DNA of 64,000 bases from positions 1-64,000 of the forward strand of contig NZ_JAATUR010000001.1 in the NCBI RefSeq assembly GCF_011881725.1. Direction: 5' to 3'. The notes beneath the pieces were generated by a model. It was not told where the DNA came from. It saw only the letters and a list, made by a program, of their open reading frames with translations, and made no database searches. The translations under genes were made by a program, and so were the position numbers. This document shows positions 1 to 8,853 of this stretch, piece by piece. The DNA is from Escherichia coli. GTDB taxonomy: Bacteria; Pseudomonadota; Gammaproteobacteria; Enterobacterales; Enterobacteriaceae. Position 1 is the first letter of the stretch, and every line of letters starts with the position of its first letter.

Positions 1-21
1 GACAATACTCAGGGGTAAAAG

Positions 22-122
22 TGTTACCTGCATCACAATTTCGTTTTGCAAAATGCAATTATTTGCAAATATTTGCCACGGGTAACAAAAAAACAGTCCG
101 CGAAGTTGATAGAATCGCATCA
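22..122 (+). promoter_or_regulatory. nupG promoter region with CRP-like and CytR-like sites
   Basis: A CRP-like site TGTTA-N6-TCACA lies at 22-37 and matches the consensus at 9 of 10 core bases. A run of TTTGCAA/AATGCAAT-type octamers at 45-75 resembles CytR half-sites. A -10-like TAGAAT lies at 110-115 with no recognisable -35, as expected of an activator-dependent promoter. If transcription starts near 122, the CRP site is centred about 92 bases upstream, which agrees with the CRP-CytR-CRP arrangement I recall for nupG. The start site is inferred. Confidence 0.5.
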
Positions 123-184
123 TCTTGCACGGTCAAATGTGCTTATTGAAACACTCATCCGCATTATGATGTGAGGAAATTAAC

Positions 185-1441
185 ATGAATCTAAAGCTGC
201 AGCTGAAAATCCTCTCTTTTCTGCAGTTCTGTCTGTGGGGAAGTTGGCTGACGACCCTCGGATCTTATATGTTCGTTACCCTGAAGTTCGATGGTGCATC
301 CATTGGCGCCGTTTATAGTTCACTGGGTATCGCTGCAGTCTTTATGCCTGCTCTGCTGGGGATTGTAGCTGACAAATGGTTAAGCGCGAAATGGGTGTAT
401 GCTATTTGTCACACCATCGGCGCTATCACTCTCTTCATAGCGGCGCAAGTTACCACCCCGGAGGCGATGTTCCTCGTGATATTGATTAACTCGTTTGCTT
501 ATATGCCAACGCTTGGGTTAATCAACACCATCTCCTACTATCGCCTGCAAAATGCCGGGATGGATATCGTGACTGATTTCCCGCCAATCCGTATCTGGGG
601 CACTATCGGCTTTATCATGGCGATGTGGGTAGTGAGTCTGTCTGGCTTCGAATTGAGCCACATGCAGCTGTATATTGGTGCTGCGCTCTCTGCCGTTCTG
701 GTTCTGTTTACCCTTACTCTGCCGCATATTCCTGTGGCTAAACAACAAGCTAACCAGAGCTGGACAACTCTGCTGGGCCTTGATGCATTCGCACTGTTTA
801 AAAACAAGCGTATGGCGATCTTCTTCATCTTCTCAATGCTGCTGGGCGCGGAACTGCAGATTACCAACATGTTCGGTAATACCTTCCTGCACAGCTTCGA
901 TAAAGATCCGATGTTCGCCAGCAGCTTTATTGTGCAGCATGCGTCAATCATCATGTCGATTTCGCAGATCTCTGAAACCCTGTTCATTCTGACTATTCCG
1001 TTCTTCTTAAGCCGCTACGGTATTAAGAACGTAATGATGATCAGTATTGTGGCGTGGATCCTGCGTTTTGCGCTGTTTGCTTACGGCGACCCGACTCCGT
1101 TCGGTACCGTACTGCTGGTGCTGTCGATGATCGTTTACGGTTGCGCATTCGACTTCTTCAACATCTCTGGTTCGGTATTTGTCGAAAAAGAAGTTAGCCC
1201 GGCAATTCGCGCCAGTGCGCAGGGGATGTTCCTGATGATGACCAACGGCTTCGGCTGTATCCTCGGCGGCCTTGTGAGCGGTAAAGTGGTTGAGATGTAC
1301 ACCCAAAACGGCATTACCGACTGGCAGACCGTATGGCTGATTTTCGCTGGTTACTCCGTGATTCTGGCCTTCGCATTCATGGCGATGTTTAAATACAAAC
1401 ACGTCCGTGTTCCAGCCGGTACACAAACTGTTAGCCACTAA
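185..1441 (+). CDS. nupG: NupG, proton-driven nucleoside transporter
   Basis: This 418-residue, very hydrophobic protein is NupG, the high-affinity nucleoside:H+ symporter of the inner membrane (major facilitator superfamily, NHS family), which imports purine and pyrimidine nucleosides. About twelve membrane segments are visible along the length, and the N-terminus MNLKLQLKILSFLQF and tail VRVPAGTQTVSH are those I know from E. coli. The start has a good ribosome site (GAGGAA at 173-178). It is a single-gene unit ending at a strong hairpin and convergent with speC. CRP, CytR and DeoR are the known regulators of this gene. Confidence 0.97.
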   Translation: MNLKLQLKILSFLQFCLWGSWLTTLGSYMFVTLKFDGASIGAVYSSLGIAAVFMPALLGIVADKWLSAKWVYAICHTIGAITLFIAAQVTTPEAMFLVILINSFAYMPTLGLINTISYYRLQNAGMDIVTDFPPIRIWGTIGFIMAMWVVSLSGFELSHMQLYIGAALSAVLVLFTLTLPHIPVAKQQANQSWTTLLGLDAFALFKNKRMAIFFIFSMLLGAELQITNMFGNTFLHSFDKDPMFASSFIVQHASIIMSISQISETLFILTIPFFLSRYGIKNVMMISIVAWILRFALFAYGDPTPFGTVLLVLSMIVYGCAFDFFNISGSVFVEKEVSPAIRASAQGMFLMMTNGFGCILGGLVSGKVVEMYTQNGITDWQTVWLIFAGYSVILAFAFMAMFKYKHVRVPAGTQTVSH

Positions 1442-1454
1442 TTACGCAAAGATA

Positions 1455-1486
1455 AACGGGGCGCCAGAAGGTGCCCCGTTTTTTTA
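1455..1486 (+). terminator. Rho-independent terminator of nupG
   Basis: A GC-rich stem ACGGGGC..GCCCCGT with a short loop is followed by a run of seven or more T. It sits just after the nupG stop and four bases before the convergent speC stop. Confidence 0.9.
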
Positions 1487-1489
1487 TTC

Positions 1490-3625
1490 TTACTTCAAGA
1501 CATAACCGTACAACCGTTTCATGCCATCCGCATCGGTTTCGCTATAGACACCTTGTAGCTCCGGCGAAAATCCCGGCAGTAAATTCACGCCTTCTTCCAG
1601 AGCGAGAAAATAACGCTGAACCGCCCCGCCCCACACTTCCCCAGGCACAACGCAAAGCACACCCGGTGGATACGGAAGCGCGCCTTCCGCTGCAATTCGC
1701 CCTTCGGCATCACGAATGCGCACCAACTCCACTTCACCGCGAATATAGGCGTTATGCGCATCCTGAGGATTCATTACCACATGCGGGAAACTCTGCTGGC
1801 GGAACATCGCTTTTTGCAGGTCTTTGACGTCAAAGCTGACATACAGATCGTGCATCTCCTGACACAACTGGCGTAAGGAGTAGTCGCGATAGCGCACCGG
1901 ATATTTGCTATAAACGCTCGGCAACACCTCAGACAGCGGCGAGTCATCCTCAATATGCTGTTCAAACTGCGCCAGCATCGCCACCAATTGCGCCAGCTTC
2001 TCATGGCTTTCCGCCGGAGTTAATAAAAACAGAATGGAGTTGAGATCGCACTTCTCCGGCACAATGCCGTTCTCACGCAGATAGTGCGCCAGAATCGTCG
2101 CCGGAACGCCAAAGTCGCTATATTCGCCGGTTTCGGCATCGATACCCGGCGTGGTCAGCAGCAGCTTGCATGGATCAACAAAATACTGATCCGCGGCATA
2201 TCCCTCAAAGCCGTGCCACTTCGCTCCCGGCTCAAAACTGAAAAAGCGGCGGTCGCGGGCCAACACTGACGTCGGATAATCCTGCCACAATTTTCCATCA
2301 ACAACGGGGGGGATAAACGGACGGAACAGCTTACAGCGCGCAAGAATCGCCTTCCGCGCGTCAATGCCCAACTCAACGCACTCCGCCCACAGTTGACGAC
2401 CACTCTCTCCCTCATGGATTTTGGCATTGACGTCCAGCGCGGCAAACAGCGGGTAGAACGGGCTGGTAGAGGCATGCAGCATAAATGCATTATTCAGCCG
2501 TTTATGCGGGCAAAAACGAGCTTGCCCGCGAATATAGTTATCTTTCTTATGGATCTGTGATGTCTGCGAGAATCCTGCCTGCTGTTTGTGCACCGACTGG
2601 GTAACAAAGATCCCCGGATCGTTTTCATTAAGTTCTAACAGCAGCGGCGAGCTATCTGCCATCATCGGGATAAACTGCTCATACCCGACCCATGCAGAAT
2701 CAAAAAGAATGTAATCGCACAGATGCCCAATGGTATCAATCACCTGGCGGGCGTTGTAAATAGTGCCGTCATAGGTTCCCAACTGAATAATCGCCAGACG
2801 GAACGGACGCGACAATTCAGCTTTTTCTGGCGCAACGTCACGAATTTGCTGGCGCAAATAGTCTTCATTAAAACAGTGGGCATCAATCCCGCCAATGAAA
2901 CCAAATGGGTTGCGTGAGGCTTCCAGATAGACCGGCGTCGCCCCCGCCTGAATCAGCGCACCGTGATGATTGGACTTATGGTTGTTACGGTCAAAAAGCA
3001 CCAGATCGCCACGCGTTAACAGCGCGTTCGTCACAACCTTATTCGCTGCCGATGTGCCGTTCAGCACAAAATAGGTTTTATCGGCATGAAAGACTTTGGC
3101 AGCGAATTTCTGTGCATCCTTCGCGGAACCTTCATGAATAAGCAAATCCCCCAGTTTCACGTCGGCGTTACACATATCGGCACGAAAGACGTTCTCGCCA
3201 AAGAAATCGTAAAAATGGCGTCCGGCTGGATGCTTCTTAAAGAACGCGCCATGTTGATGCCCAGGACAAGCAAAAGTGCTGTTGCCCATCTCAACATACT
3301 GCGTCAGCGTGTCATAAAACGGCGGCAGCAAATTTTCTTCATACTGGCAGGCGGCAGATTCCAGTTCCAACCACTGCTGCTCACTGCCGTTGATTACCGC
3401 CGTAACGCCCGCGGGTAATTCAACCGCATCTTCAGAATACAAAAACACCGGCAGATGAAAACCGGTGCGCTTAAGTAACGCAAGGATGCCGCTGCGACTA
3501 TCCGCAACATTAATGACGACTGCCGCGACGTCCGTAAAATCAGTATCTTCCAACGCCACCACGCGACGATGAGTAGAAAGTCGGGAAACCAGTTCACCAC
3601 TGGCGGCAATACTCATTGATTTCAT
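1490..3625 (-). CDS. speC: SpeC, constitutive ornithine decarboxylase
   Basis: SpeC is the PLP-dependent decarboxylase that turns ornithine into putrescine, the first polyamine. The 711-residue product starts MKSMSIAASGELVSR and shows the fold-type-I decarboxylase order: an N-terminal flavodoxin-like wing, then the PLP domain with the lysine motif SVHKQQAGFSQTSQIHKK, then the C-terminal domain. I chose the ATG at 3625 because it matches the known protein. An in-frame GTG at 3709, with GGAG just upstream, would add 28 residues and cannot be excluded by sequence alone. Several substitutions relative to the K-12 protein as I recall it suggest a lineage other than phylogroup A. Confidence 0.97.
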   Translation of the reverse strand: MKSMSIAASGELVSRLSTHRRVVALEDTDFTDVAAVVINVADSRSGILALLKRTGFHLPVFLYSEDAVELPAGVTAVINGSEQQWLELESAACQYEENLLPPFYDTLTQYVEMGNSTFACPGHQHGAFFKKHPAGRHFYDFFGENVFRADMCNADVKLGDLLIHEGSAKDAQKFAAKVFHADKTYFVLNGTSAANKVVTNALLTRGDLVLFDRNNHKSNHHGALIQAGATPVYLEASRNPFGFIGGIDAHCFNEDYLRQQIRDVAPEKAELSRPFRLAIIQLGTYDGTIYNARQVIDTIGHLCDYILFDSAWVGYEQFIPMMADSSPLLLELNENDPGIFVTQSVHKQQAGFSQTSQIHKKDNYIRGQARFCPHKRLNNAFMLHASTSPFYPLFAALDVNAKIHEGESGRQLWAECVELGIDARKAILARCKLFRPFIPPVVDGKLWQDYPTSVLARDRRFFSFEPGAKWHGFEGYAADQYFVDPCKLLLTTPGIDAETGEYSDFGVPATILAHYLRENGIVPEKCDLNSILFLLTPAESHEKLAQLVAMLAQFEQHIEDDSPLSEVLPSVYSKYPVRYRDYSLRQLCQEMHDLYVSFDVKDLQKAMFRQQSFPHVVMNPQDAHNAYIRGEVELVRIRDAEGRIAAEGALPYPPGVLCVVPGEVWGGAVQRYFLALEEGVNLLPGFSPELQGVYSETDADGMKRLYGYVLK

Positions 3626-4026
3626 AAGCGCAAAACCCGTTTCGGGGAAGTAAAAATACCGGGCAAGGATAAAAAACCTGCCCCATGAGATGTGGGTCAA
3701 ACTGGTCACCAGCTCCGACCGCCAGACATCAGTAAAAGCAGAAACGTTCTGATTTTACTGTTGCCCTGCAGTGAGCATGCGTTAACGTCACCGCATAAAA
3801 AGCAGCGTCACAGAACAGGAGACATTTCGCGCGAAACGGCGATAAGCGAAAGAATGTAAGGAGGCGGCGTGCATCAGGCAAACTCCGTACAGAGAGGAGA
3901 AAATTCGCGCAATCATTACACCTTTCACCAGCGTGCGCAAGCCAGGACTTTGCGAACAGACAAGCTATCTGACGGCAAACACGTTCATAATAGGGAAATC
4001 TGACAATACAGTTAACAGGAACTCTT
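3626..4026. other. Divergent speC/yqgA intergenic region (401 bp)
   Basis: This long spacer carries the speC leader on the minus strand and the yqgA upstream region on the plus strand. I see no convincing promoter consensus for either gene. The only coding signal is a short plus-strand frame at 3869-4003 with a strong Shine-Dalgarno, listed separately. Confidence 0.6.
3869..4003 (+). CDS. Candidate 44-residue leader ORF upstream of yqgA
   Basis: A GTG codon at 3869 follows a near-perfect Shine-Dalgarno (TAAGGAGG at 3857-3864, four bases away) and opens a 44-codon frame beginning VHQANSVQRGENSRN and ending at TGA 4001-4003. The stop lies 23 bases before the yqgA GTG start. The peptide is basic and hydrophilic with no membrane segment. 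It could be a regulatory leader for yqgA or a small protein. I do not recognise it, and the strong ribosome site is the only support. Confidence 0.3.
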   Translation: MHQANSVQRGENSRNHYTFHQRAQARTLRTDKLSDGKHVHNREI

Positions 4027-4734
4027 GTGGTCATCGGCCCTTTTATCAACGCAAGTGCAGTACTTATTGGCGGCGTACTTGGCGCTCTACTTAGCCAACG
4101 CTTACCTGAGCGGATCCGCGTCTCGATGACGTCCATTTTTGGGCTGGCATCGCTGGGAATTGGTATTTTACTGGTGGTGAAATGCGCCAACCTTCCCGTC
4201 ATGGTATTAGCAACACTGCTGGGGGCATTGTTTGGCGAGTTATGTTTGCTGGAGAAGGGAATCAATAACGCAGTTACCCAAGCGCAAAGTCTGTTTCGCT
4301 CCTCACATAAAAAAATAGTACATGAATCGTTTATTCAGAATTTTGTGGCGATCATTGTTCTTTTCTGCGCCAGCGGTACGGGTATTTTCGGCGCGATGAA
4401 CGAAGGGATGACGGGCGATCCGAGTATTTTAATCGCCAAGTCGTTTCTCGATTTCTTTACTGCAATGATTTTCGCCTGCTCGCTCGGCATTGCGGTATCG
4501 GTAATCAGCATTCCGTTATTGATCATCCAGTTAACCCTTGCCAGCTGCGCCACATTGATACTCCCCATGACCACACCGGCGATGATGGCTGACTTCAGCG
4601 CCGTCGGGGGATTACTGTTGTTAGCAACCGGCTTGCGTATCTGCGGCATCAAAATGTTTCCGGTGGTCAACATGCTACCCGCGCTGCTACTGGCAATGCC
4701 ACTTTCCGCCGCCTGGAGCACCTGGTTTGCCTGA
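4027..4734 (+). CDS. yqgA: YqgA, DUF554 inner-membrane protein
   Basis: A 235-residue polytopic membrane protein of the DUF554 family, with six or seven hydrophobic segments and the glycine-rich stretch CASGTGIFGAMNEGM in the middle. The function is unknown; the family is usually described as a putative transporter or channel. Translation starts at GTG 4027, preceded by AGGA at 4017-4020, and the N-terminus MVIGPFINASAVLIGG matches the E. coli protein. It precedes pheV, as in K-12. Confidence 0.93.
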   Translation: MVIGPFINASAVLIGGVLGALLSQRLPERIRVSMTSIFGLASLGIGILLVVKCANLPVMVLATLLGALFGELCLLEKGINNAVTQAQSLFRSSHKKIVHESFIQNFVAIIVLFCASGTGIFGAMNEGMTGDPSILIAKSFLDFFTAMIFACSLGIAVSVISIPLLIIQLTLASCATLILPMTTPAMMADFSAVGGLLLLATGLRICGIKMFPVVNMLPALLLAMPLSAAWSTWFA

Positions 4735-4800
4735 CAATGTGTGCAATAGCGGCAAAGTGATGATAGATTGTGCAGTCTGCAGTAAATTGAAGAAATTTGA

Positions 4801-4829
4801 TTGACGAGACGAGGCGAATCAGGTTTAAT
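4801..4829 (+). promoter_or_regulatory. pheV promoter
   Basis: TTGACG (4801-4806) and TTTAAT (4824-4829) are separated by exactly 17 bases. They are followed by a GC-rich discriminator GCGCCCCG just before the tRNA, the layout of a growth-rate/stringently controlled stable-RNA promoter. Confidence 0.75.
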
Positions 4830-4839
4830 GCGCCCCGTT

Positions 4840-4915
4840 GCCCGGATAGCTCAGTCGGTAGAGCAGGGGATTGAAAATCCCCGTGTCCTTGGTTCGATTC
4901 CGAGTCCGGGCACCA
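4840..4915 (+). tRNA. pheV: tRNA-Phe (GAA)
   Basis: A 76-base tRNA with encoded CCA. The acceptor stem GCCCGGA pairs with TCCGGGC, the anticodon loop TTGAAAA has GAA at 4873-4875, and the T arm contains GGTTCGATTC. It is identical to the known E. coli tRNA-Phe. The 3' end is the classic attachment site for islands with P4-like integrases, and an integrase follows 162 bases downstream. Confidence 0.99.
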
Positions 4916-5077
4916 ATTTCTTGTTTTTGCGTTTATCTATGAGTCTCTATATGTATACGATTCAATAGGTTAACGAAAGAACCTTTCTCAGTGGATATCT
5001 GTTTATCTATCCAAATCTGAGGCTATTGGTGGTCAGATTGGAGGTCAGTCCAGTTCGATAAAAGGAGTGACCCCCAA

Positions 5078-6343
5078 ATGGCCTTAACCGATAAGCAAGT
5101 CCGCAGCGCACAACCTTCCACCAAGCCTTACAAGCTCACCGATTCTCTGGGCCTGTACCTTCTTGTTAAACCTAACGGCTCCCGAACCTGGTACCTCAAA
5201 TATCGCTATGAGGGAAAAGAATCCAGAATGTCATTCGGTGCTTACCCCGAAACATCTCTTGCTGTCGCGCGTGAAAAACGCGATCAGACCCGGCGGATTC
5301 TTAAATCGGGTTTAAATCCTTCGCAGCAACGTCGGTCTGAAAAAAATACCGTCGATGAATCCCGGACGTTTAAATATATCGCCACACTGTGGCATACCGA
5401 TTGTCTGAAAATCTGGTCGGAAGGCCATGCCATTAAAATTCTGGTCTGTCTTCAGCGTTATGTTTTCCCGGACATTGGCGCAATGGATATTGGGAAGATA
5501 GAGACCCGCCATCTGGCCCAGCTTATCCGGGCTATTGATAATAAAGGTGTGCATGATGTTGCCAGCCGGGTTCGCCAGTATCTGACCAAAATAATGCGTC
5601 ATGCCATTCAGAAAGGTTTGATTAAATATAATCCGGCATTCGATCTGGATGGTGTTGTAACCCCGGTGGTTGCTCAACATCACCCTGCCCTCCCCCTCAA
5701 ACGTCTGCCGGAACTGCTGGACAAAATGAGCAGCTATAAAAAAGGCCGGGAACTGACCCGGCTGGCGCTGGAGTTAAATCTGCATGTATTTCTGCGCTCC
5801 AGTGAGTTGCGCCTTGCCCGCTGGGACGAGTTCAACCCGAAAGCCCGTATCTGGACGGTGCCGGAGAAACGGGAAATGGTTAAGGGTGTGAAATTCTCCG
5901 AACGTGGCGCAAAAATGAAAGATGAACATCTGGTTCCGCTGTCTGTACAGGCCGTTGCCCTGCTGGAGCAGATCAAAGAAATCACCGGCGAATCAGTCTT
6001 CGTTTTTGCCGGAGCACACTCACTGGATAAACCGATGAGCGAAAACACCATTAACAAAGCGTTACGTGTTATTGGTTACGACACCAAGACAGAGATCTGC
6101 GGTCATGGATTCAGGACAATGGCCTGTAGCGCCCTGAATGAATCCGGTTTATGGTCAAAGGATGCCATTGAGCGTCAGATGAGCCATAAAGAGCGCAACG
6201 GTGTGCGGGCGGCCTATGTGCATAAGGCCGAGCATCTGGAGGCCCGAATGGAAATGATGCAGTGGTGGTCGGATTATCTGGATGTAAACCGTGAAGGGTA
6301 TGTTGCACCGTATATTTATGCGCGGCAGCATAAGGCTGCCTGA
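5078..6343 (+). CDS. P4-type tyrosine integrase of the pheV island
   Basis: A 421-residue integrase reading away from pheV. The N-terminal arm-binding domain (DUF4102 type, residues 1-90) has the motif TDSLGLYLLVKPNGSRTWYLKYR. The C-terminal catalytic domain shows the first arginine in FLRSSELRLARWDEF, the H-x-x-R box in GHGFRTMACSALNE, and the nucleophilic tyrosine in VRAAYVHKAEH. All key residues are present, so the enzyme may be active. It would recombine at the 3' end of pheV. No second copy of the tRNA end is visible in the window, so the far attachment site has probably been deleted. The start has the ribosome site AAAGGAGTGACC. Confidence 0.92.
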   Translation: MALTDKQVRSAQPSTKPYKLTDSLGLYLLVKPNGSRTWYLKYRYEGKESRMSFGAYPETSLAVAREKRDQTRRILKSGLNPSQQRRSEKNTVDESRTFKYIATLWHTDCLKIWSEGHAIKILVCLQRYVFPDIGAMDIGKIETRHLAQLIRAIDNKGVHDVASRVRQYLTKIMRHAIQKGLIKYNPAFDLDGVVTPVVAQHHPALPLKRLPELLDKMSSYKKGRELTRLALELNLHVFLRSSELRLARWDEFNPKARIWTVPEKREMVKGVKFSERGAKMKDEHLVPLSVQAVALLEQIKEITGESVFVFAGAHSLDKPMSENTINKALRVIGYDTKTEICGHGFRTMACSALNESGLWSKDAIERQMSHKERNGVRAAYVHKAEHLEARMEMMQWWSDYLDVNREGYVAPYIYARQHKAA

Positions 6344-6389
6344 CGATGAACAGCCACACATAGTCATATCGTAATCTGATTATGTTTAT

Positions 6390-6423
6390 GGCCGCTGGTT
6401 AATAAATAACCTGCGGCCTTTTC
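6390..6423 (+). terminator. Terminator after the integrase gene
   Basis: GGCCGC and GCGGCC, with an extended imperfect stem, enclose an AT-rich loop and are followed by TTTTC. It lies between the convergent integrase and relaxase-fragment genes. Confidence 0.7.
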
Positions 6424-6457
6424 ATTATTTTTACCCACAGTTACGAGAGCGTGATTA

Positions 6458-7027
6458 TTACTGGTCGATCACCGACAAATACGGGTTGTCCTCCGGTACG
6501 CTGTTACCAAATATCAGCGCCGGTTTCTCCAGCAGATAACCTTTCACCCGCCCTGTTCTGCGCGGCCCCTGTACTGCACACATAAAGATGTTGATATCGT
6601 CATTACCACGCAGATGCAGCCCCAGCTTCTGAAACGATTTCTGAATTTTTGTCCATTCCGTGCCGCTGATGTCGCCGCTGGTCATCGCAATATACAGCTT
6701 AAAAATCCCCGGCGATACGAGCAGTATCTTGCCCTGTACCATATGGACCGGCGCTTTCGCATCGTTTACGGTAATTTTGTGTGTCGCTATGCCCTGTCTG
6801 AGCCAGTCAATAAACTGGCCGCCAGTACCTGGCGTCTTGAGCACTGACGCAGGCTGTTCGGGTTCATCCGGTTCGGGGACGGGGACTGGTTTGTATATCG
6901 TTGCAGGGGGCGGGACAACCACCGTTTTCTGTGGTTCCGGCAGGATAACCGGGGGCGGCGTTTCATCCACATGGTCAGCCGGTTCTGGCGGGATCGGGAC
7001 ACTGGCGTGGTTTTCCTCTTCCGGTGC
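6458..7027 (-). pseudogene. C-terminal fragment of a MobH/TraI-type conjugative relaxase
   Basis: The last ~190 residues of this frame look like the C-terminal domain of ICE relaxases (TraI_2_C, DUF1528 type). A proline-rich linker (PPEPADHVDETPPPVILPEP) leads to a winged-helix segment FIDWLRQGIATHKITVND followed by VHMVQGKILLVSPGIFKLY. The catalytic N-terminal HD/relaxase part is absent. Upstream of about 7027 the DNA is read in another frame as the 3' part of an ssb gene, so the fragment begins at a deletion junction inside ssb. In SPI-7-like elements the relaxase normally sits at the integrase end, as here. The domain assignment is from pattern memory. Confidence 0.65.
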
Positions 7028-7379
7028 CTGGCTTGCTGCCAAGCATCTGCAACATACCGTTGATATCCACCACCACCTCGGTGGACTGGCGCTCTGCGCC
7101 AATGCTGTCAATCCATTTTCTGACCTGTAACCGTCCCTCCAGATAAACCAGTGTCCCTTTTTTCAGGTATTCCCCCGCAATTTCCGCCAGTTTGTTATAG
7201 ACCACAATCCGGTGCCACTGCGTCCGCTCTTTTGTTTCTCCCGTTTCTTTATCTTTCCAGGTATCGCCGGTCGCCACTGAAAATACGGCAACAGGTTGTT
7301 TATCTGCGGTATAGCGTATTTCCGGCTCCTGCCCGACATATCCAATCAGCGAAACTTTATTTAAACCACGCTGGGCCAT
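6975..7379 (-). CDS. ssb: ICE single-stranded DNA-binding protein, C-terminus replaced
   Basis: Residues 1 to about 115 form a normal OB-fold SSB (MAQRGLNKVSLIGYVG, EIRYTADKQPVAVFSVAT, RTQWHRIVVYNKLAE, GRLQVRKW, VVVDINGMLQMLG), with a good ribosome site GGAGAA before the ATG. After GSKPGTG (residues 114-120) the frame runs for fourteen residues into relaxase DNA and stops. The flexible linker and the acidic DDDIPF-type tip that recruits partner proteins are missing. The OB fold may still bind DNA, but the partner-binding role is probably lost. Confidence 0.8.
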   Translation of the reverse strand: MAQRGLNKVSLIGYVGQEPEIRYTADKQPVAVFSVATGDTWKDKETGETKERTQWHRIVVYNKLAEIAGEYLKKGTLVYLEGRLQVRKWIDSIGAERQSTEVVVDINGMLQMLGSKPGTGRGKPRQCPDPARTG

Positions 7380-7394
7380 AATTTATTTCTCCGG

Positions 7395-7892
7395 TTATTT
7401 TGTTGCAGGGAAAACGGACGCCGCGATATTTTCGGCTTCCGTCATTTTTGATGAGCATTCACGTATCTGGCGCAGAATAAAGGTGAGGACCGACATCTGC
7501 ATATTGAACACGATACGGTCGCGCTCAATCGCCAGCAGCGCCTCCCGCACTGCCTGCGGCTGCGTCGCATCCTGCACCAGCGCCTGCCAGCCGGGCGTCC
7601 CGCTACGGTTATTCTGCTGATTGCGCCAGCGCAGAAAATCTGCACCAGAGCGGGCTGGCCCACGACACAACATTAAAGGTAAATGTCGCAGCGGCCAGCG
7701 CCAGGCGCGATGGAGTAACCGCTGCTGAATCTGGTGCAGGGTCGCCTGCGTCTCTGCCGCGTTCCGCGCCAGCGCCTCCGGCTCCCTTATCTTTAAAAGG
7801 CCTTTTAGACAGCTTTCGTAAGCAAGCCAGTCCTCGGCTGATAATGCCCGGTAGCCACGTGTATCAGATGGCTGATTCAGACTCGTCGTCAT
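7395..7892 (-). CDS. DUF3158-family ICE protein
   Basis: A 165-residue protein starting MTTSLNQPSDTRGYRAL, with a central helical part (RAWRWPLRHLPLMLCRGPARSGADFLRWR). It resembles the DUF3158 proteins of SPI-7/PAPI-type conjugative elements, which sit between the TIGR03761 gene and ssb, exactly as here. The function is unknown. I chose the ATG at 7892 over an upstream in-frame codon because of its GAGG ribosome site and the family start; it overlaps the preceding gene by 29 bases. Confidence 0.6.
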   Translation of the reverse strand: MTTSLNQPSDTRGYRALSAEDWLAYESCLKGLLKIREPEALARNAAETQATLHQIQQRLLHRAWRWPLRHLPLMLCRGPARSGADFLRWRNQQNNRSGTPGWQALVQDATQPQAVREALLAIERDRIVFNMQMSVLTFILRQIRECSSKMTEAENIAASVFPATK

Positions 7893-8724
7893 CTTCGGCC
7901 TCTGTTTCAGTATCCGGCAGGTCGTCTGGCGCAGCCTCATCAACACCAGCGGCTGGCGCAGGTAGCGGGAGGGTTTCGGGAACAGGTTCAGGTTCCGTCA
8001 CCTCTGGCGCAACCGCCGTTGCGTCATCCGGCGCAGGCCGCAGCGGCGGCGCATAGGCCGAGCGACGGGTGCCGTCGAAGATATCCTCCGGTACTTCACC
8101 TCCCTGTTCCAGCGCCGCCCGCGACCGCGCATTACTCTCGCGGATGTCCTGGCGGGTCACAGGGATACGGCGGTAACGCTGGGTCAGAACCAGGATGCTG
8201 CGGATGAGATTGCCGCCCCGGTCATTCAGGGCGTCAAGCTCTGTGCGGCTGAGCAATGCCATATGGTTTGCCAGCAGAGCGTTGCGCATCAGGCTGTCAT
8301 AGTCAGTCAGCAGATAAATGGCAATAAAGCCAAGCTGTGTGCTGGCAAACACCGGGAACCGGGCGGGTGCAACGCTCAGACAACCTTCAACGGTCATCAT
8401 TTCGGGAAGCTGGCTGAAGACCGTTTTCGTATCACTGATTAATGCGTCCATATCCTCGCGCGCTGCCAGCAGGCGTTCTTCAAGACGCAACATCCACATA
8501 TCGGCATACGGGTTATCCACTACGGAATCCATGCGGATAATGTTCAGGATACTGAGCAAACGCGGCATCCCGATAATGGCGCGGAGATTTTTTTCAGGGT
8601 CAGCCAGCCGTCCCGTCCAGGTCCGGGTGGCAATATGGGTATGCAGTTCGATGGTGATGCTGCTGCGCAGCGGACCGCTGGTGATATAGTAGTTTTCCTG
8701 GGGAAGAGAGACTTGTTCGCTCAT
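7864..8724 (-). CDS. TIGR03761-family integrating conjugative element protein
   Basis: A 286-residue protein. The N-terminal two thirds (GPLRSSITIELHTHIATRTW, IIGMPRLLSILNIIRMDSV, DNPYADMWMLRLEE) fits the TIGR03761/PFL_4669 family found in the replication-maintenance block of SPI-7-like ICEs. The last 60 residues form a low-complexity tail rich in Pro, Glu and Asp. The ribosome site AGGAGTCC precedes the ATG. The biochemical role is unknown. The gene looks complete, although the element around it is broken. Confidence 0.72.
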   Translation of the reverse strand: MSEQVSLPQENYYITSGPLRSSITIELHTHIATRTWTGRLADPEKNLRAIIGMPRLLSILNIIRMDSVVDNPYADMWMLRLEERLLAAREDMDALISDTKTVFSQLPEMMTVEGCLSVAPARFPVFASTQLGFIAIYLLTDYDSLMRNALLANHMALLSRTELDALNDRGGNLIRSILVLTQRYRRIPVTRQDIRESNARSRAALEQGGEVPEDIFDGTRRSAYAPPLRPAPDDATAVAPEVTEPEPVPETLPLPAPAAGVDEAAPDDLPDTETEAEDDDESESAI

Positions 8725-8853
8725 GATGGACTCCTGCTGTAAAAGGAGGCAACAGGGTGGGGTAATTCAGGGAAGCAGGGAACAGGAAAACAGATTGGGT
8801 GATGGAAGGATATCCGGCTGGCAGAAGCAAATAAGCCTGGCGGATGTCGGCCA

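Noticed and set aside
5078-6343. Functional mobile conjugative element
   Set aside because: The integrase is intact, but the relaxase is reduced to its C-terminus, no conjugation genes remain and no second attachment site is visible, so the element cannot transfer itself.
6660-7130. 156-codon plus-strand Gly/Ser/Thr-rich frame
   Set aside because: It is the complement of the proline-rich relaxase linker and ssb; the low-complexity composition explains the open frame.
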